A DNA stretch of 64,000 nt from Phytoactinopolyspora halophila (GTDB lineage: Bacteria > Actinomycetota > Actinomycetes > Jiangellales > Jiangellaceae): assembly GCF_003287285.1 (NCBI RefSeq), contig NZ_QMIG01000019.1, forward strand, positions 43,181-107,180, read 5' to 3'. Below are positions 1 to 8,130 of this stretch, one piece after another. The notes under the pieces are model-generated. The model did no database searches and was not told where the DNA came from. It saw only the letters and a list, made by a program, of their open reading frames with translations. The stretch's first letter is position 1. The number at the start of each line of letters is the position of its first letter. The translations under genes and the position numbers were made by a program.

Positions 1-195
1 GGTTCGATCATGTTGGAGGTGCGGTCGGACAACGAAGCCGCGCTCGACTTCTACGCGGACTACGGATTCCAGCGCCTCGCCGTACGGCCCGCCTACTTTC
101 ATGGCGGCCGGGATGCTCTCGTGTTGCGAAAGAGCCTCGACGTCTCCACCGGTGAGCGTTCCGACGAGTCAGATGGGGATAATCGTTGCCTGTGA
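1..195 (+). CDS. rimI: Ribosomal-protein-alanine N-acetyltransferase RimI, C-terminal fragment (5' end outside window)
   Basis: The frame is open from the first base, so this is the last ~64 residues of a GNAT acetyltransferase whose start lies upstream. Visible are the C-terminal GNAT elements: [14 protein letters not shown], then [13 protein letters not shown], matching the RimI pattern NxxAxxxYxxxGFxxxxxRxxYY that closes the acetyl-CoA site. RimI acetylates the N-terminus of ribosomal protein S18. Its stop overlaps the GTG start region of tsaD (GTGA), the usual tsaB-rimI-tsaD order in actinobacteria, which supports the call. It could in principle be another GNAT paralogue, since only the tail is seen. 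Confidence 0.82.
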   Translation, partial: GSIMLEVRSDNEAALDFYADYGFQRLAVRPAYFHGGRDALVLRKSLDVSTGERSDESDGDNRCL

Positions 196-1238
196 CATCC
201 CAGCCCTTGATTCTCGGTATCGAGACGTCGTGCGACGAGACCGGTGTCGGCCTGGTCCGTGGCACCACCATGCTCGCTAACGCCGTGGCGAGCAGCGTGG
301 ACGAGCACGCCCGTTTCGGCGGCGTGGTGCCGGAGGTGGCGAGCCGAGCCCATCTCGAGGCGATGACGCCGACGCTCCATCGGGCTCTCGACGAGGCCGG
401 TGTAGGACTGGAGGACGTGGACGCGATCGCGGTCACTGCAGGCCCCGGCCTGGCGGGAGCGTTGATGGTCGGCGTATCGGCGGCCAAGGCGCTGGCCATC
501 GCGGTGGACAAGCCTCTCTACGGCGTCAACCATCTCGTCGGGCACGTTGCCGCTGAACAGCTGGAGAACGGCGCGCTGACCGAGCCGGTGGTGGCCCTGC
601 TGGTCTCTGGCGGGCACACGGAGCTGTTGGAGGTATCTGACGTTGCCAGCGCTGCAAAGCTGCTGGGAGGCACCATCGACGACGCGGCCGGTGAGGCGTT
701 TGACAAGATCGCCAGGTTGATCGGCTTGCCCTATCCTGGTGGGCCGCATATCCAGAAGGCGGCGGCCGACGGCGATCCGTCGTCGATCCGATTCCCGCGC
801 GGGCTGACCAGCGAACGAGACATGACGCGGCACCGTTACGACTTCTCCTTCTCCGGATTGAAGACCGCGGTGGCGCGCTGGGTCGAGACGGCGGAACGTG
901 ACGGGGTCCCGGTTCCCGTGGCCGATGTCGCGGCAGCGTTTCAGGAGTCCGTCGCCGATGTGTTGACGCGCAAGGCCGTGCTGGCGTGCCAAGAGCGCGA
1001 TATCGGGACGATGGTGCTCGCCGGCGGCGTGGCCGCGAACGCACGCGTACGCGATCTCGCCCGTGAGCGTTGTGCCGAGGCCGGGATCGAGCTCCGGCAG
1101 CCACGGCTGTCTCTGTGCACGGACAACGGTGCGATGATCGCCGCGTTGGGTGCGGCCGTCGTCGAGCAGAATCTCGAACCAAGCGCGCCCGATTTCGCGA
1201 CCGATTCGTCGTTGCCGGTGACCCAGGTCCTCGTATGA
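192..1238 (+). CDS. tsaD: tRNA N6-adenosine threonylcarbamoyltransferase TsaD
   Basis: TsaD transfers threonylcarbamoyl to A37 of ANN-decoding tRNAs (t6A). The start of the ASKHA fold is clear ([12 protein letters not shown]), the metal-binding HLVGH motif lies near residue 118 and glycine-rich [10 protein letters not shown] follows. Length (~348 aa) is normal. I chose GTG at 192 because it makes the GTGA overlap with rimI and gives the family-typical N-terminus [13 protein letters not shown]; an in-frame TTG at 186 would add two residues and is also near the GGGGAT ribosome-binding site. Translationally coupled to rimI. Confidence 0.95.
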   Translation: MTSQPLILGIETSCDETGVGLVRGTTMLANAVASSVDEHARFGGVVPEVASRAHLEAMTPTLHRALDEAGVGLEDVDAIAVTAGPGLAGALMVGVSAAKALAIAVDKPLYGVNHLVGHVAAEQLENGALTEPVVALLVSGGHTELLEVSDVASAAKLLGGTIDDAAGEAFDKIARLIGLPYPGGPHIQKAAADGDPSSIRFPRGLTSERDMTRHRYDFSFSGLKTAVARWVETAERDGVPVPVADVAAAFQESVADVLTRKAVLACQERDIGTMVLAGGVAANARVRDLARERCAEAGIELRQPRLSLCTDNGAMIAALGAAVVEQNLEPSAPDFATDSSLPVTQVLV

Positions 1239-1335
1239 GTCATATCGTGATCGCGGTTCACGAACGGATGGGCGGCCGGTACCCGCAAACCGTGCCCCCA
1301 GCGTCGGCCGGGACGGCCTTGAGGAGATACTTTTC

Positions 1336-3033
1336 ATGATCGAGATAGCAGGTGAGCAACTGTTGCCGCGCCGTGCCGGTGCTCGTGGCAGACTGCCTCG
1401 GATGAGGGGAATGTTCGCTGCCCTTGCCGTGGCGGCCGTGGCGACAGCGGCCTGCTCGTCTGATGACACACTCCCGAAGGAGGCAGCTCCCGTGCCCGGA
1501 ACCACGTCGCCGACGTCCGAAGCGACCGTACTGCCCAATTCGACCGACCCCGAAGAGTTGCCGTGGGGGCCCACGGTCGAGGAGTACGAGGAAGCCGAGT
1601 CGATCGTCTCGGAGATGTCCCTCGAACAGCGCGCCGGTCAGGTGATCGTGGCGAACTATTCGGGAACCGAGCCACCTGTTGATCTGATTGCCGAGCTCGG
1701 GCTCGGCGGGATCATCGTGATGGCGGACAACATCGAGTCGCCGGAACAGTTGCGGCGTACCGCGGATGCCGTGCAGAGCGCGGACGATCGAAGCCATCCG
1801 CTGATCATGAGCATCGATCAGGAAGGTGGCGGGGTGGCGCGGGTCCGGGAGCCCGCGACGGAGTTTCCCTCCTACATGAGCTTGGGCGCGGCCCGCGATC
1901 CCGAGCTGGCTGCGGAGGTCGCGCAGGCGAGCGGGGAAGAGCTACGCGCGATGGGGTTCACCATGGTGTTCGCCCCGGACGCCGACGTCACGACGGGACC
2001 TGACGACCCGACCATCGGCAGCCGTTCCGCGTCGTCCGATCCGACGCTGGTGTCCGACATCGTCGCGGCATCGGTGCGCGGCTATCGGGACGCCGGGATC
2101 GTCCCCGTGGCCAAGCACTTTCCCGGACACGGATCGGTGCCCGCCGATAGCCACGAAGAGCTGCCGGTTCAGCGGGCGTCGCTCGACGACCTTCGCGGCC
2201 GTGACTTCGTGCCCTTCCGGGGTGCGGTCGACGCCGGGATCCCGGCGATCATGATGGCGCACATCGACCTGCGGACGGTGGATGCCGACACACCGGCGTC
2301 CCTCTCCGGTGACGTCGCCGACGTGTTGCGTTCGGAGCTCGAGTTCGAGGGCCTGATCGTCACGGATGCGCTCGACATGGCCGCGGTCGCCGATGAGCAC
2401 GAACCGGGTGAGGCTGCGGTGCGCGCCCTCGAAGCCGGTGCAGACATCGTCCTGATGCCGGCTGACGTGCGGGAGGCGCACGCCGCCATCGTGGAAGCGG
2501 TCGACAGCGGGCGGCTGCCCGAGGAGCGGCTCGAAGAGGCCGCCACCCGGGGTGTGGCGACGATGCTGCACCAGCAGAACACCGGTGATGATCCGGAGCT
2601 CGACGTCCTCGGCTCACATGGGGACCTCTCGTACCGGGTGTCGCTGTCCGCGCTGACCGTCGTGTCCGGCGAGTGCGAAGGTCCTTACGTGGGCGATTCG
2701 ATCGAGGTGGTCGGCGGCAGGGAGCAGGATCGGGCACGGTTGGCTGCGGCCGCTGAGGCGGCCGGGCTCGATGTCGGTTCGGGTGATGTGGTGCGCCTGC
2801 TCGGCGCCGGTGACGAGCCGGCCCCGGGCGACGTCGTCGTGACGATGGACACGCCCTACGTGCTCGGCGAGAGCGAGGCGTCGACCGCCCGGCTGGCCCT
2901 CTACGGCCGCACTCCGGCGGCCTTTCGGGCGCTCGTCGACGTCTTGCGAGGTGAGGAGACAGCACACGGCCGGCTCCCGGTCGACGTTGACGGTGCTGAT
3001 CAACTGGGGTGCCCCAGCTCGCCTGGCCGCTAG
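1336..3033 (+). CDS. Glycoside hydrolase family 3 lipoprotein (beta-N-acetylhexosaminidase, NagZ-like)
   Basis: A predicted exported hydrolase of 565 aa. After an Arg-rich N-terminus comes a hydrophobic stretch ending in a lipobox-like VATAAC (Cys ~ residue 37), then a Ser/Thr/Pro-rich linker. The GH3 barrel shows SIDQEGGGVARVR, the NagZ hallmark KHFPGHG followed by a downstream DSH (His/Asp dyad acting as acid/base), and VTDALDM carrying the nucleophilic Asp. Known relatives release N-acetylglucosamine from muropeptides. The ATG at 1336 has a good GAGGAG site; an ATG at 1402 would give a more compact lipoprotein signal but lacks one. A less conserved C-terminal domain follows the barrel. Peptidoglycan recycling is inferred. 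Confidence 0.88.
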   Translation: MIEIAGEQLLPRRAGARGRLPRMRGMFAALAVAAVATAACSSDDTLPKEAAPVPGTTSPTSEATVLPNSTDPEELPWGPTVEEYEEAESIVSEMSLEQRAGQVIVANYSGTEPPVDLIAELGLGGIIVMADNIESPEQLRRTADAVQSADDRSHPLIMSIDQEGGGVARVREPATEFPSYMSLGAARDPELAAEVAQASGEELRAMGFTMVFAPDADVTTGPDDPTIGSRSASSDPTLVSDIVAASVRGYRDAGIVPVAKHFPGHGSVPADSHEELPVQRASLDDLRGRDFVPFRGAVDAGIPAIMMAHIDLRTVDADTPASLSGDVADVLRSELEFEGLIVTDALDMAAVADEHEPGEAAVRALEAGADIVLMPADVREAHAAIVEAVDSGRLPEERLEEAATRGVATMLHQQNTGDDPELDVLGSHGDLSYRVSLSALTVVSGECEGPYVGDSIEVVGGREQDRARLAAAAEAAGLDVGSGDVVRLLGAGDEPAPGDVVVTMDTPYVLGESEASTARLALYGRTPAAFRALVDVLRGEETAHGRLPVDVDGADQLGCPSSPGR

Positions 3034-3063
3034 TCCGGTATCGGCGGGTGCCGAGCCAGCCCG

Positions 3064-3711
3064 CTAGCGGTTGACCGGTCGTTTTGGAAGCGAGTTCTTC
3101 GTCGCGTTCGGCGCCGGGTCGCTGGTGCCGTAGTGCAGCGTGCTGACGTGCTCGACCAATGTGATCAAGACTTTCTTGCTCGTCTCGCGGTCACGTGCGT
3201 CGCACATGACGACGGGAGTGTGGGTGTCGAGGTCGAGGGCTTCCTTGACCTTGTCCGGCTGGTAACGCTTGGAGCCCTCGAAGACGTTGACGCCCACGAT
3301 GAACGGAATGTTGCGGTGTTCGAAGTAGTCGACTGCGGGGAAGCAGTCTTCCAGGCGGCGAGTATCGGCCATGACCACGGCCCCGAGGGCGCCCTGGGTG
3401 AGCTCGTCCCACATGAACCAGAAGCGGTCCTGGCCCGGAGTACCGAACAAATACAGGCACAGACCGTCTCTGATGGTGATACGGCCGAAGTCCATCGCGA
3501 CCGTCGTCGTGGTCTTGCGCTCGACGCCGCTGACATCGTCGACGACCTGTCCGGCTCCGGTGAGGCCCTCTTCCGTATGTAAGGGCCGGATTTCGCTGAC
3601 GGAGCCGACGAGTGTGGTCTTGCCGACGCCGAATCCTCCGGCGACGAGGATCTTCAAGGCGACGAGGGGACCGCCGCCGTTCGTGGTTGGGTCAGAGTGC
3701 TCGGAGGCCAT
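3064..3711 (-). CDS. Conservon GTP-binding protein (CvnD-like ATP/GTP-binding protein)
   Basis: Small Ras/MglA-like GTPase of ~215 aa, last gene of the conservon. Visible are the P-loop GGFGVGKTT, a Thr-rich switch I (ERKTTTTVAMDFG) and GTPGQDRFWFMW in place of the classical DxxG. The usual NKxD base-recognition motif is replaced by GVNVFEG, as in this subfamily. I chose ATG at 3711 (MASEHS) because it overlaps the last 20 bases of the DUF742 gene, the arrangement typical of conservons; an upstream in-frame start would bury the N-terminus deep in DUF742. Streptomyces CvnABCD proteins form a membrane-associated complex resembling a eukaryotic G-protein system. Confidence 0.93.
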   Translation of the reverse strand: MASEHSDPTTNGGGPLVALKILVAGGFGVGKTTLVGSVSEIRPLHTEEGLTGAGQVVDDVSGVERKTTTTVAMDFGRITIRDGLCLYLFGTPGQDRFWFMWDELTQGALGAVVMADTRRLEDCFPAVDYFEHRNIPFIVGVNVFEGSKRYQPDKVKEALDLDTHTPVVMCDARDRETSKKVLITLVEHVSTLHYGTSDPAPNATKNSLPKRPVNR

Positions 3712-4072
3712 CGATGACTTCCCTGAGGATATGGGTGTCTGGAAGCTGGGTCGGTTGCACGGGGCGGGTGACGTATATGAGCCCGGCATCGAGGAGATCG
3801 CCGAGCAAGACGCGCACCACGCCCAGGGGCAGGTTGGACTCGGAAGCGATGTCCGTCACCGTCTGTGGCTGTCGTCTGCAGATGCGTAGAAGGGTTAGCT
3901 GTTCAGGGGAAAGCGTCGGCTCGTCCCGCGCCGCCGGGACGGCCTGGATGGTTGCCATCAGGTCGAACGCTTCGTCGATGCTCTTGCTCCTCGCACGGCC
4001 CGCAGTCATCGCATACAGGCGCACGAGGGGCCCGGCTTCGTCGTCGTACCACTGCGGGGTCGAGTCACTCAT
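3692..4072 (-). CDS. DUF742 protein of conservon (CvnC-like)
   Basis: A 126-aa DUF742 protein. It carries the family N-terminus (WYDDEAGPLVRLYAMTAGRAR), the central segment EQLTLLRICRRQP and a winged-helix-like second half, ending in the conserved VIDGLRAL, which overlaps the start of the GTPase gene by 20 bp. DUF742 proteins are always found between a roadblock gene and a GTPase gene in conservons and are thought to bridge the two. Start ATG at 4072 follows an AAAGGGACAC stretch; the roadblock gene ends 12 bp upstream. Confidence 0.94.
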   Translation of the reverse strand: MSDSTPQWYDDEAGPLVRLYAMTAGRARSKSIDEAFDLMATIQAVPAARDEPTLSPEQLTLLRICRRQPQTVTDIASESNLPLGVVRVLLGDLLDAGLIYVTRPVQPTQLPDTHILREVIDGLRAL

Positions 4073-4084
4073 GGAAGTGTCCCT

Positions 4085-4513
4085 TTACTCCGGAGCAGGT
4101 ACGGTTTCGAGAGGCTCCGGCCGAGATGGCACGTAGAGATGCTCGCGGACCTGTTTCACCAAGCGAGCCATCTCGTAGGCGACCATGCCGATATCGGCGT
4201 TGGCATCGCTGAAGACGGCAAGGCACGAGCGATCTCCCGCGGCGACGACGAACAGGAAGCCGCCCTCGAGCTCGACCATGGTCTGAACGACGGCGCCGGC
4301 TTCGAAATGTTGCCCGGTGCCCTTGGCGAGGCTGTGGAAACCGGAAGCTATGGCAGCGAATCGTTCGCGTTCCTCGCGGCTGAGGTGGCTGGAGGCACCA
4401 ACAGGCAGGCCGTCACCAGAAAGTACGACTGCATGCCGGATCTGCGCTACCCGGCTCACGAGGTCATCGAGCAGCCAGTTCAGCTCGCCCGACGTCTGTG
4501 CCGGCTCGGTCAT
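4085..4513 (-). CDS. Roadblock/LC7 domain protein of conservon (CvnB-like)
   Basis: 142-aa Roadblock/LC7 protein, a fold acting as platform or GTPase-activating partner for MglA-like GTPases. The fold begins with LNWLLDDLVSRVAQIRHAVVLSGDGLPVG and continues through FLFVVAAGDRSCLAVFSDANADIG. Its ATG overlaps the stop of the histidine kinase gene (ATGA at 4510-4513), indicating translational coupling. Cytosolic; presumed to link the kinase to the downstream GTPase. Confidence 0.95.
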   Translation of the reverse strand: MTEPAQTSGELNWLLDDLVSRVAQIRHAVVLSGDGLPVGASSHLSREERERFAAIASGFHSLAKGTGQHFEAGAVVQTMVELEGGFLFVVAAGDRSCLAVFSDANADIGMVAYEMARLVKQVREHLYVPSRPEPLETVPAPE

Positions 4514-7059
4514 TGGTTGTGTCCCCCTTGTGGCGACTCATCATGTTTCTCGGATTGTCCTTGAAGCCACCCGGTCCGCATCGCCGACAGTGTGGCGCGG
4601 GCTTGTTCAGGTGAGCGGGCAGCATGGTCGTTCGTGTTCGGCGCCTCCCTGGGAGGTGGCGGTGGCTCGTTCTGGTTGCGCAACTCGGGCCGGAGGCTGG
4701 CCTGCCGGACACGACGTGGCAGTTCGTCCACGTCTCCCTCTTGAGACTGGTCCGCAGCTCCGTTCTCGGCAGCGGAGTTGGCGTGATGGGACGGGGGCGG
4801 CGCTTGTTGCGGCCCCTGCTCCCCGCGTGCCTGCCTTCTGGGCATCTGCTGGGCGGGCTCGTGCTCGCCCCCGCCTTGTTCCCCGTCAGAGAAGGCGGAC
4901 CGTGGCCCGGGCATGGAGCTGGCCGAGCCAACGGCGGCCAGCTGCGGTTGCTGTTGCTGCTCGACGGCTGGCGCGTGACCAGGCGAGGTGGCCTCCAGGT
5001 CCTCGGGATGCTCGGATTTCTCGAGCAGTTCATCGGGTATCAGGACGATGGCGATGACGCCCCCGTAAGCGGAGCGCTGCAGGGTGACCTCGATGTTGTG
5101 CCGACGGGAGAGCCGGTTGACCACGAACAGCCCGAGCTGGTCCGCCTCGAGCAGGTCGACCTGGTCGGTCTCCTTGATGCGGCGGTTGGCGTCCTCCATG
5201 GCCTGCCGGCTCATGCCGAGACCGCGATCCTCGATCTCGAGCGCCAGGCCGTTGCCCACGAGCTCGCCACGAACCGTGGCCTTGGTGTTCGGTGGAGAGA
5301 AGACAACGGCGTTCTCGACGAGCTCCGCGATCAAGTGCGTGAGGTCGGCGATGGCCGAGCCAGCGATACGGACGTCGGGGATCCTCGCTACCTCGACCCT
5401 GGTGAAGTCCTCCACCTCGGCAACTGCTCCACGTACGACATCCATCATCGGCACAGGGTTCCTCCAGCGACGGGCTGGTGTGACGCCGGACAAGATGATG
5501 AGGCTCTCGGCTTGCCGGCGCATGCGGGTGGTGAGGTGATCCAACCGGAACAGGTCTTCCAGCTGATCGGGATCCTCGGTCCGGCGTTCCATGTTGTCGA
5601 GCAGGGAGAGTTGCCGATGGAGGAGCACCTGACTGCGGCGCGCGAGGTAGACGTAGACGCCCGAGATGCCCTTGAGCACGTCCGAGCGCTCGATCGCCGC
5701 CTCGACCGCTGAGCGGTGCACGGTGTTGAGGGCCTCGGCCACCTGGCTGACCTCGTCGTCGCCGTGCGCGACCCGTGGCGCCTCGGTCTCGACATCGACC
5801 TTCTGCCCGGCGTTGAGCCGGCGGAGAGTGGCGGGCAATTTCCGGGTGGCCAGATCCATCGCCGTGTTGTGCAGGCCGGCAAGCTCGACGACCAGGCCCC
5901 GGCCGATGAAGACGGAGATCAACAGCGATAGCACGACACCGGCGAGGCCGAGGGCGACCGCGATGCCGGAGGTGCCGAGGACGTCGAAGCTGAACAGATC
6001 GGCTTCTTCGGCCGCGATGGTGCTCACCCTCGCCTCGGCGTTGGCCAGCTGCTGGAGTGTCGAGTCGGCGACGCCGCTCCAGTCGCTCTCGGCGATGTCC
6101 GAGACGATGAGGTACCCGGCGCTCTGCGCGACGAAATTCTCTTCGAGGTCACGCAGCGTCTGATACGACTCGCCTTCGAGGATGTCGCGGTACGCGTCCT
6201 CCGCCGACGGCCGGGGGTCGTCGATGTCGGTCCAGAGCAACGCCTGGCCTGCGTTGGCCGCCTCCTCGAGAGTGGTGAACTGCGAGTGCGTCATCACATC
6301 GCCGGCCTCTGCCGCCCTGATGGCAGCGTCACCCTGCGAGATCATCTCGCGGGCCAAGGACAGCTCCATGACGATCCGGGGATCGAAATCGACGCCTGGC
6401 GCGTCGAGCTGGGTGAGAACGCCGGTGACCTGGAAAGCGTTGTTGATGGTCGCGCTATAGGCATCGAACGCGGCAATCCAGCTCACGCTCTGTTCGTTGA
6501 CCCGTTCGCGGATGGTCGAGACGAAGTCCGCGCTCTCCACCAGGGTCTCGATTCGCTCGGGGAGGCGGGGATCAAGACCGGCGGCGTCGGTGCTGCTCTG
6601 CGATATCCCGTCACGCAGTGCTGCCGCGGCGGCGTCCGTCTGCTGTCCGGCCTCGACGAGCGCGTCGGTGCCGATCTCCGGATCGGCCATGTACTCGGCC
6701 GCGGCCGTTCGTTCCTCCTGGACGGCGGCGACGAACTCGTTGATGGGAGAGAGCAGGGTCGCATTGACCTCTTTGAGCTGTTGCAGCTCGGAGACGCTCT
6801 GTGCGGTCGTGACCGTGGCGAAGCCCCACAGCGCCATCAGGGAGATGACAGGCACCATGAGAACCGCGACGATCTTTGCCCGAACCGACCGCGGGCGCAA
6901 GAAGCCCGACGACTTCGTCCGGGACGGTACCGCGCGTCGTGATGCATGCCGCCCTGAGCGGGCTCCGGTTCCGTCCGGCCGGGAGACTTCCCCGTTCAGA
7001 TCCCCGTCGCCGGTGGTGTCTTCGTTCTGGTCGTACGCCTCGTCCTGGCCTTCACTCAT
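4510..7059 (-). CDS. Conservon sensor histidine kinase with NIT-type extracellular domain (CvnA-like)
   Basis: 849-aa membrane kinase. Order of parts: a charged ~60-residue cytosolic N-terminus; TM1 (~61-83); a helical extracellular nitrate/nitrite-sensing (NIT)-like domain (~90-350); TM2 (~357-385); a HAMP-like linker; a dimerisation region with FRLDHLTTRMRRQ (candidate His ~505); a HATPase domain with N-box ELVENAVVFSPP (~575) and DRGLGM; and a ~160-residue Gln/Pro-rich tail. Conservon kinases lack a cognate response regulator and act with the roadblock, DUF742 and GTPase proteins encoded next. A gene for an MHYT membrane protein ends 11 bp upstream. The ligand is unknown; NIT domain membership is inferred from position and helical character. 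Confidence 0.93.
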   Translation of the reverse strand: MSEGQDEAYDQNEDTTGDGDLNGEVSRPDGTGARSGRHASRRAVPSRTKSSGFLRPRSVRAKIVAVLMVPVISLMALWGFATVTTAQSVSELQQLKEVNATLLSPINEFVAAVQEERTAAAEYMADPEIGTDALVEAGQQTDAAAAALRDGISQSSTDAAGLDPRLPERIETLVESADFVSTIRERVNEQSVSWIAAFDAYSATINNAFQVTGVLTQLDAPGVDFDPRIVMELSLAREMISQGDAAIRAAEAGDVMTHSQFTTLEEAANAGQALLWTDIDDPRPSAEDAYRDILEGESYQTLRDLEENFVAQSAGYLIVSDIAESDWSGVADSTLQQLANAEARVSTIAAEEADLFSFDVLGTSGIAVALGLAGVVLSLLISVFIGRGLVVELAGLHNTAMDLATRKLPATLRRLNAGQKVDVETEAPRVAHGDDEVSQVAEALNTVHRSAVEAAIERSDVLKGISGVYVYLARRSQVLLHRQLSLLDNMERRTEDPDQLEDLFRLDHLTTRMRRQAESLIILSGVTPARRWRNPVPMMDVVRGAVAEVEDFTRVEVARIPDVRIAGSAIADLTHLIAELVENAVVFSPPNTKATVRGELVGNGLALEIEDRGLGMSRQAMEDANRRIKETDQVDLLEADQLGLFVVNRLSRRHNIEVTLQRSAYGGVIAIVLIPDELLEKSEHPEDLEATSPGHAPAVEQQQQPQLAAVGSASSMPGPRSAFSDGEQGGGEHEPAQQMPRRQARGEQGPQQAPPPSHHANSAAENGAADQSQEGDVDELPRRVRQASLRPELRNQNEPPPPPREAPNTNDHAARSPEQARATLSAMRTGWLQGQSEKHDESPQGGHNQ

Positions 7060-7070
7060 GATTTCCTCGA

Positions 7071-7856
7071 TCAGCTCACTAGGTGGGAGTCTCGGCCACG
7101 CGTAGCCGACGTGGGAGCAGCGGCGTCCCGTTCATGCCGGAAAGGTGAGAGAGCAACGAAGGCCGAACTCAAGAACAGGAATGAACCAAAGATCACGATG
7201 AACGGGAAGAGGAACTCCACCGCGCTCGCGCCGGGCAAGACGGACGTGCCCGGGACGATCGCGACCTGGATCGCCACGATCCCGGTGTACTCGGTGACGG
7301 TCGCGGCGGCTCCCATCACGAGGGCAGCTATGACAGTTCCCCGGAATCCGCGCACGTGCAAGGAGAGCCACAACGCGAGCGTAGCGGCACCGATGGCGAT
7401 GCCGATCGAGACGCCGACCAGAGTGGCGTCGTGGCTCATGGTGCCGTGGAACCGCATGCCGGCCATTCCGATGTAGTGCATCGCCGCGATGCCCAGCCCG
7501 CAGGCGACGCCTCCGATGAGGAGCCCGCGGACGAATGATGTGCTATAGCCGACGGCGAAGAGGCCGACGCCGACGAGAAGGATCGCGGCGAGCAAGCTGA
7601 GCAGGGTAAGCGGCACGTCGTACCGCACCGGCGATCCTTCGAGCCCGAAACCCAGGATCACGATCAGGTGCATGATCCAGATACCCGAGCCGACGGCGAC
7701 GGCGGAGGTCGCAAGCCAGCTGTACTTGGCGGCGCCCGTCACCTCGGCCGCGCGTACCATGCAGCGCAGCCCGAGGCCAGCACCGACGCACGCCATCACG
7801 TAGGCGACCACAGCGGTCACTGGCCCGTATTGAAAGAAGTGGTGCAAGTGCTCCAC
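7071..7856 (-). CDS. MHYT-domain integral membrane protein
   Basis: 261 aa with seven hydrophobic segments. The MHYT unit is a predicted membrane sensor for O2, CO or NO in which paired Met/His residues may bind copper. Here the first repeat reads GIWIMHLIVILGF, the second AAMHYIGMAGMRFHG and the third region is TEYTGIVAIQV, so only the second is close to consensus. No GGDEF/EAL output domain is attached, so output must pass through a partner. It is immediately upstream of the conservon kinase and on the same strand, which suggests it is the first gene of that operon. C-terminal ~25 residues are polar and cytosolic. Confidence 0.85.
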   Translation of the reverse strand: MEHLHHFFQYGPVTAVVAYVMACVGAGLGLRCMVRAAEVTGAAKYSWLATSAVAVGSGIWIMHLIVILGFGLEGSPVRYDVPLTLLSLLAAILLVGVGLFAVGYSTSFVRGLLIGGVACGLGIAAMHYIGMAGMRFHGTMSHDATLVGVSIGIAIGAATLALWLSLHVRGFRGTVIAALVMGAAATVTEYTGIVAIQVAIVPGTSVLPGASAVEFLFPFIVIFGSFLFLSSAFVALSPFRHERDAAAPTSATRGRDSHLVS

Positions 7857-7959
7857 GTGTAGTCCCTACAAATTGAACACCCTTGACATGGCCGGACACA
7901 CTATGACAAATCTAGCTGTCGCGATCAAGGCCCAGGTCCTTCAGATCATGGCCGTGAGC

Positions 7960-7977
7960 CCTGGAACGTTGTCCAGG
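7960..7977. promoter_or_regulatory. Perfect inverted repeat CCTGGA-N6-TCCAGG, candidate operator
   Basis: A perfect 6-bp dyad with 6-bp spacer, 20 bp upstream of the predicted -35 box of the ABC importer. The size fits a dimeric repressor or activator site. No regulator gene is adjacent, so the binding protein is unknown. Such a short dyad can occur by chance in GC-rich DNA. Confidence 0.35.
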
Positions 7978-7996
7978 TGAAGGGCGCTGATCGCGG

Positions 7997-8025
7997 TTGA
8001 CACGGACAGTTGGCCCACCTAGTGT
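7997..8025 (+). promoter_or_regulatory. Sigma-70-type promoter of the ABC importer operon
   Basis: TTGACA (7997-8002), 17-bp spacer, TAGTGT (8020-8025): a full-consensus -35 and a good actinobacterial -10 at ideal spacing. It implies a transcript starting near 8032 and a ~100-nt leader before the GTG start at 8131, which has an AGGAGG site. Confidence 0.6.
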
Positions 8026-8130
8026 CAAACCGTCCTGATCTGGGATTGTCCGGACATCGGCTGACCATTGCGAAGCCTCAGTTTCGCGTCGCGAAGTTGA
8101 CGCTTCGTGGTGTGCGATCTAGGAGGTCAC

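Larger units (their letters stand above)
7857..8130. other. Divergent regulatory region between MHYT-conservon operon and ABC importer
   Basis: No gene is visible in these 274 bp. They separate the minus-strand signalling operon from the plus-strand importer and must hold both promoters. On the plus strand I see a CCTGGA dyad and a strong sigma-70-like promoter (listed separately). I could not assign a promoter for the minus strand. Confidence 0.7.
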
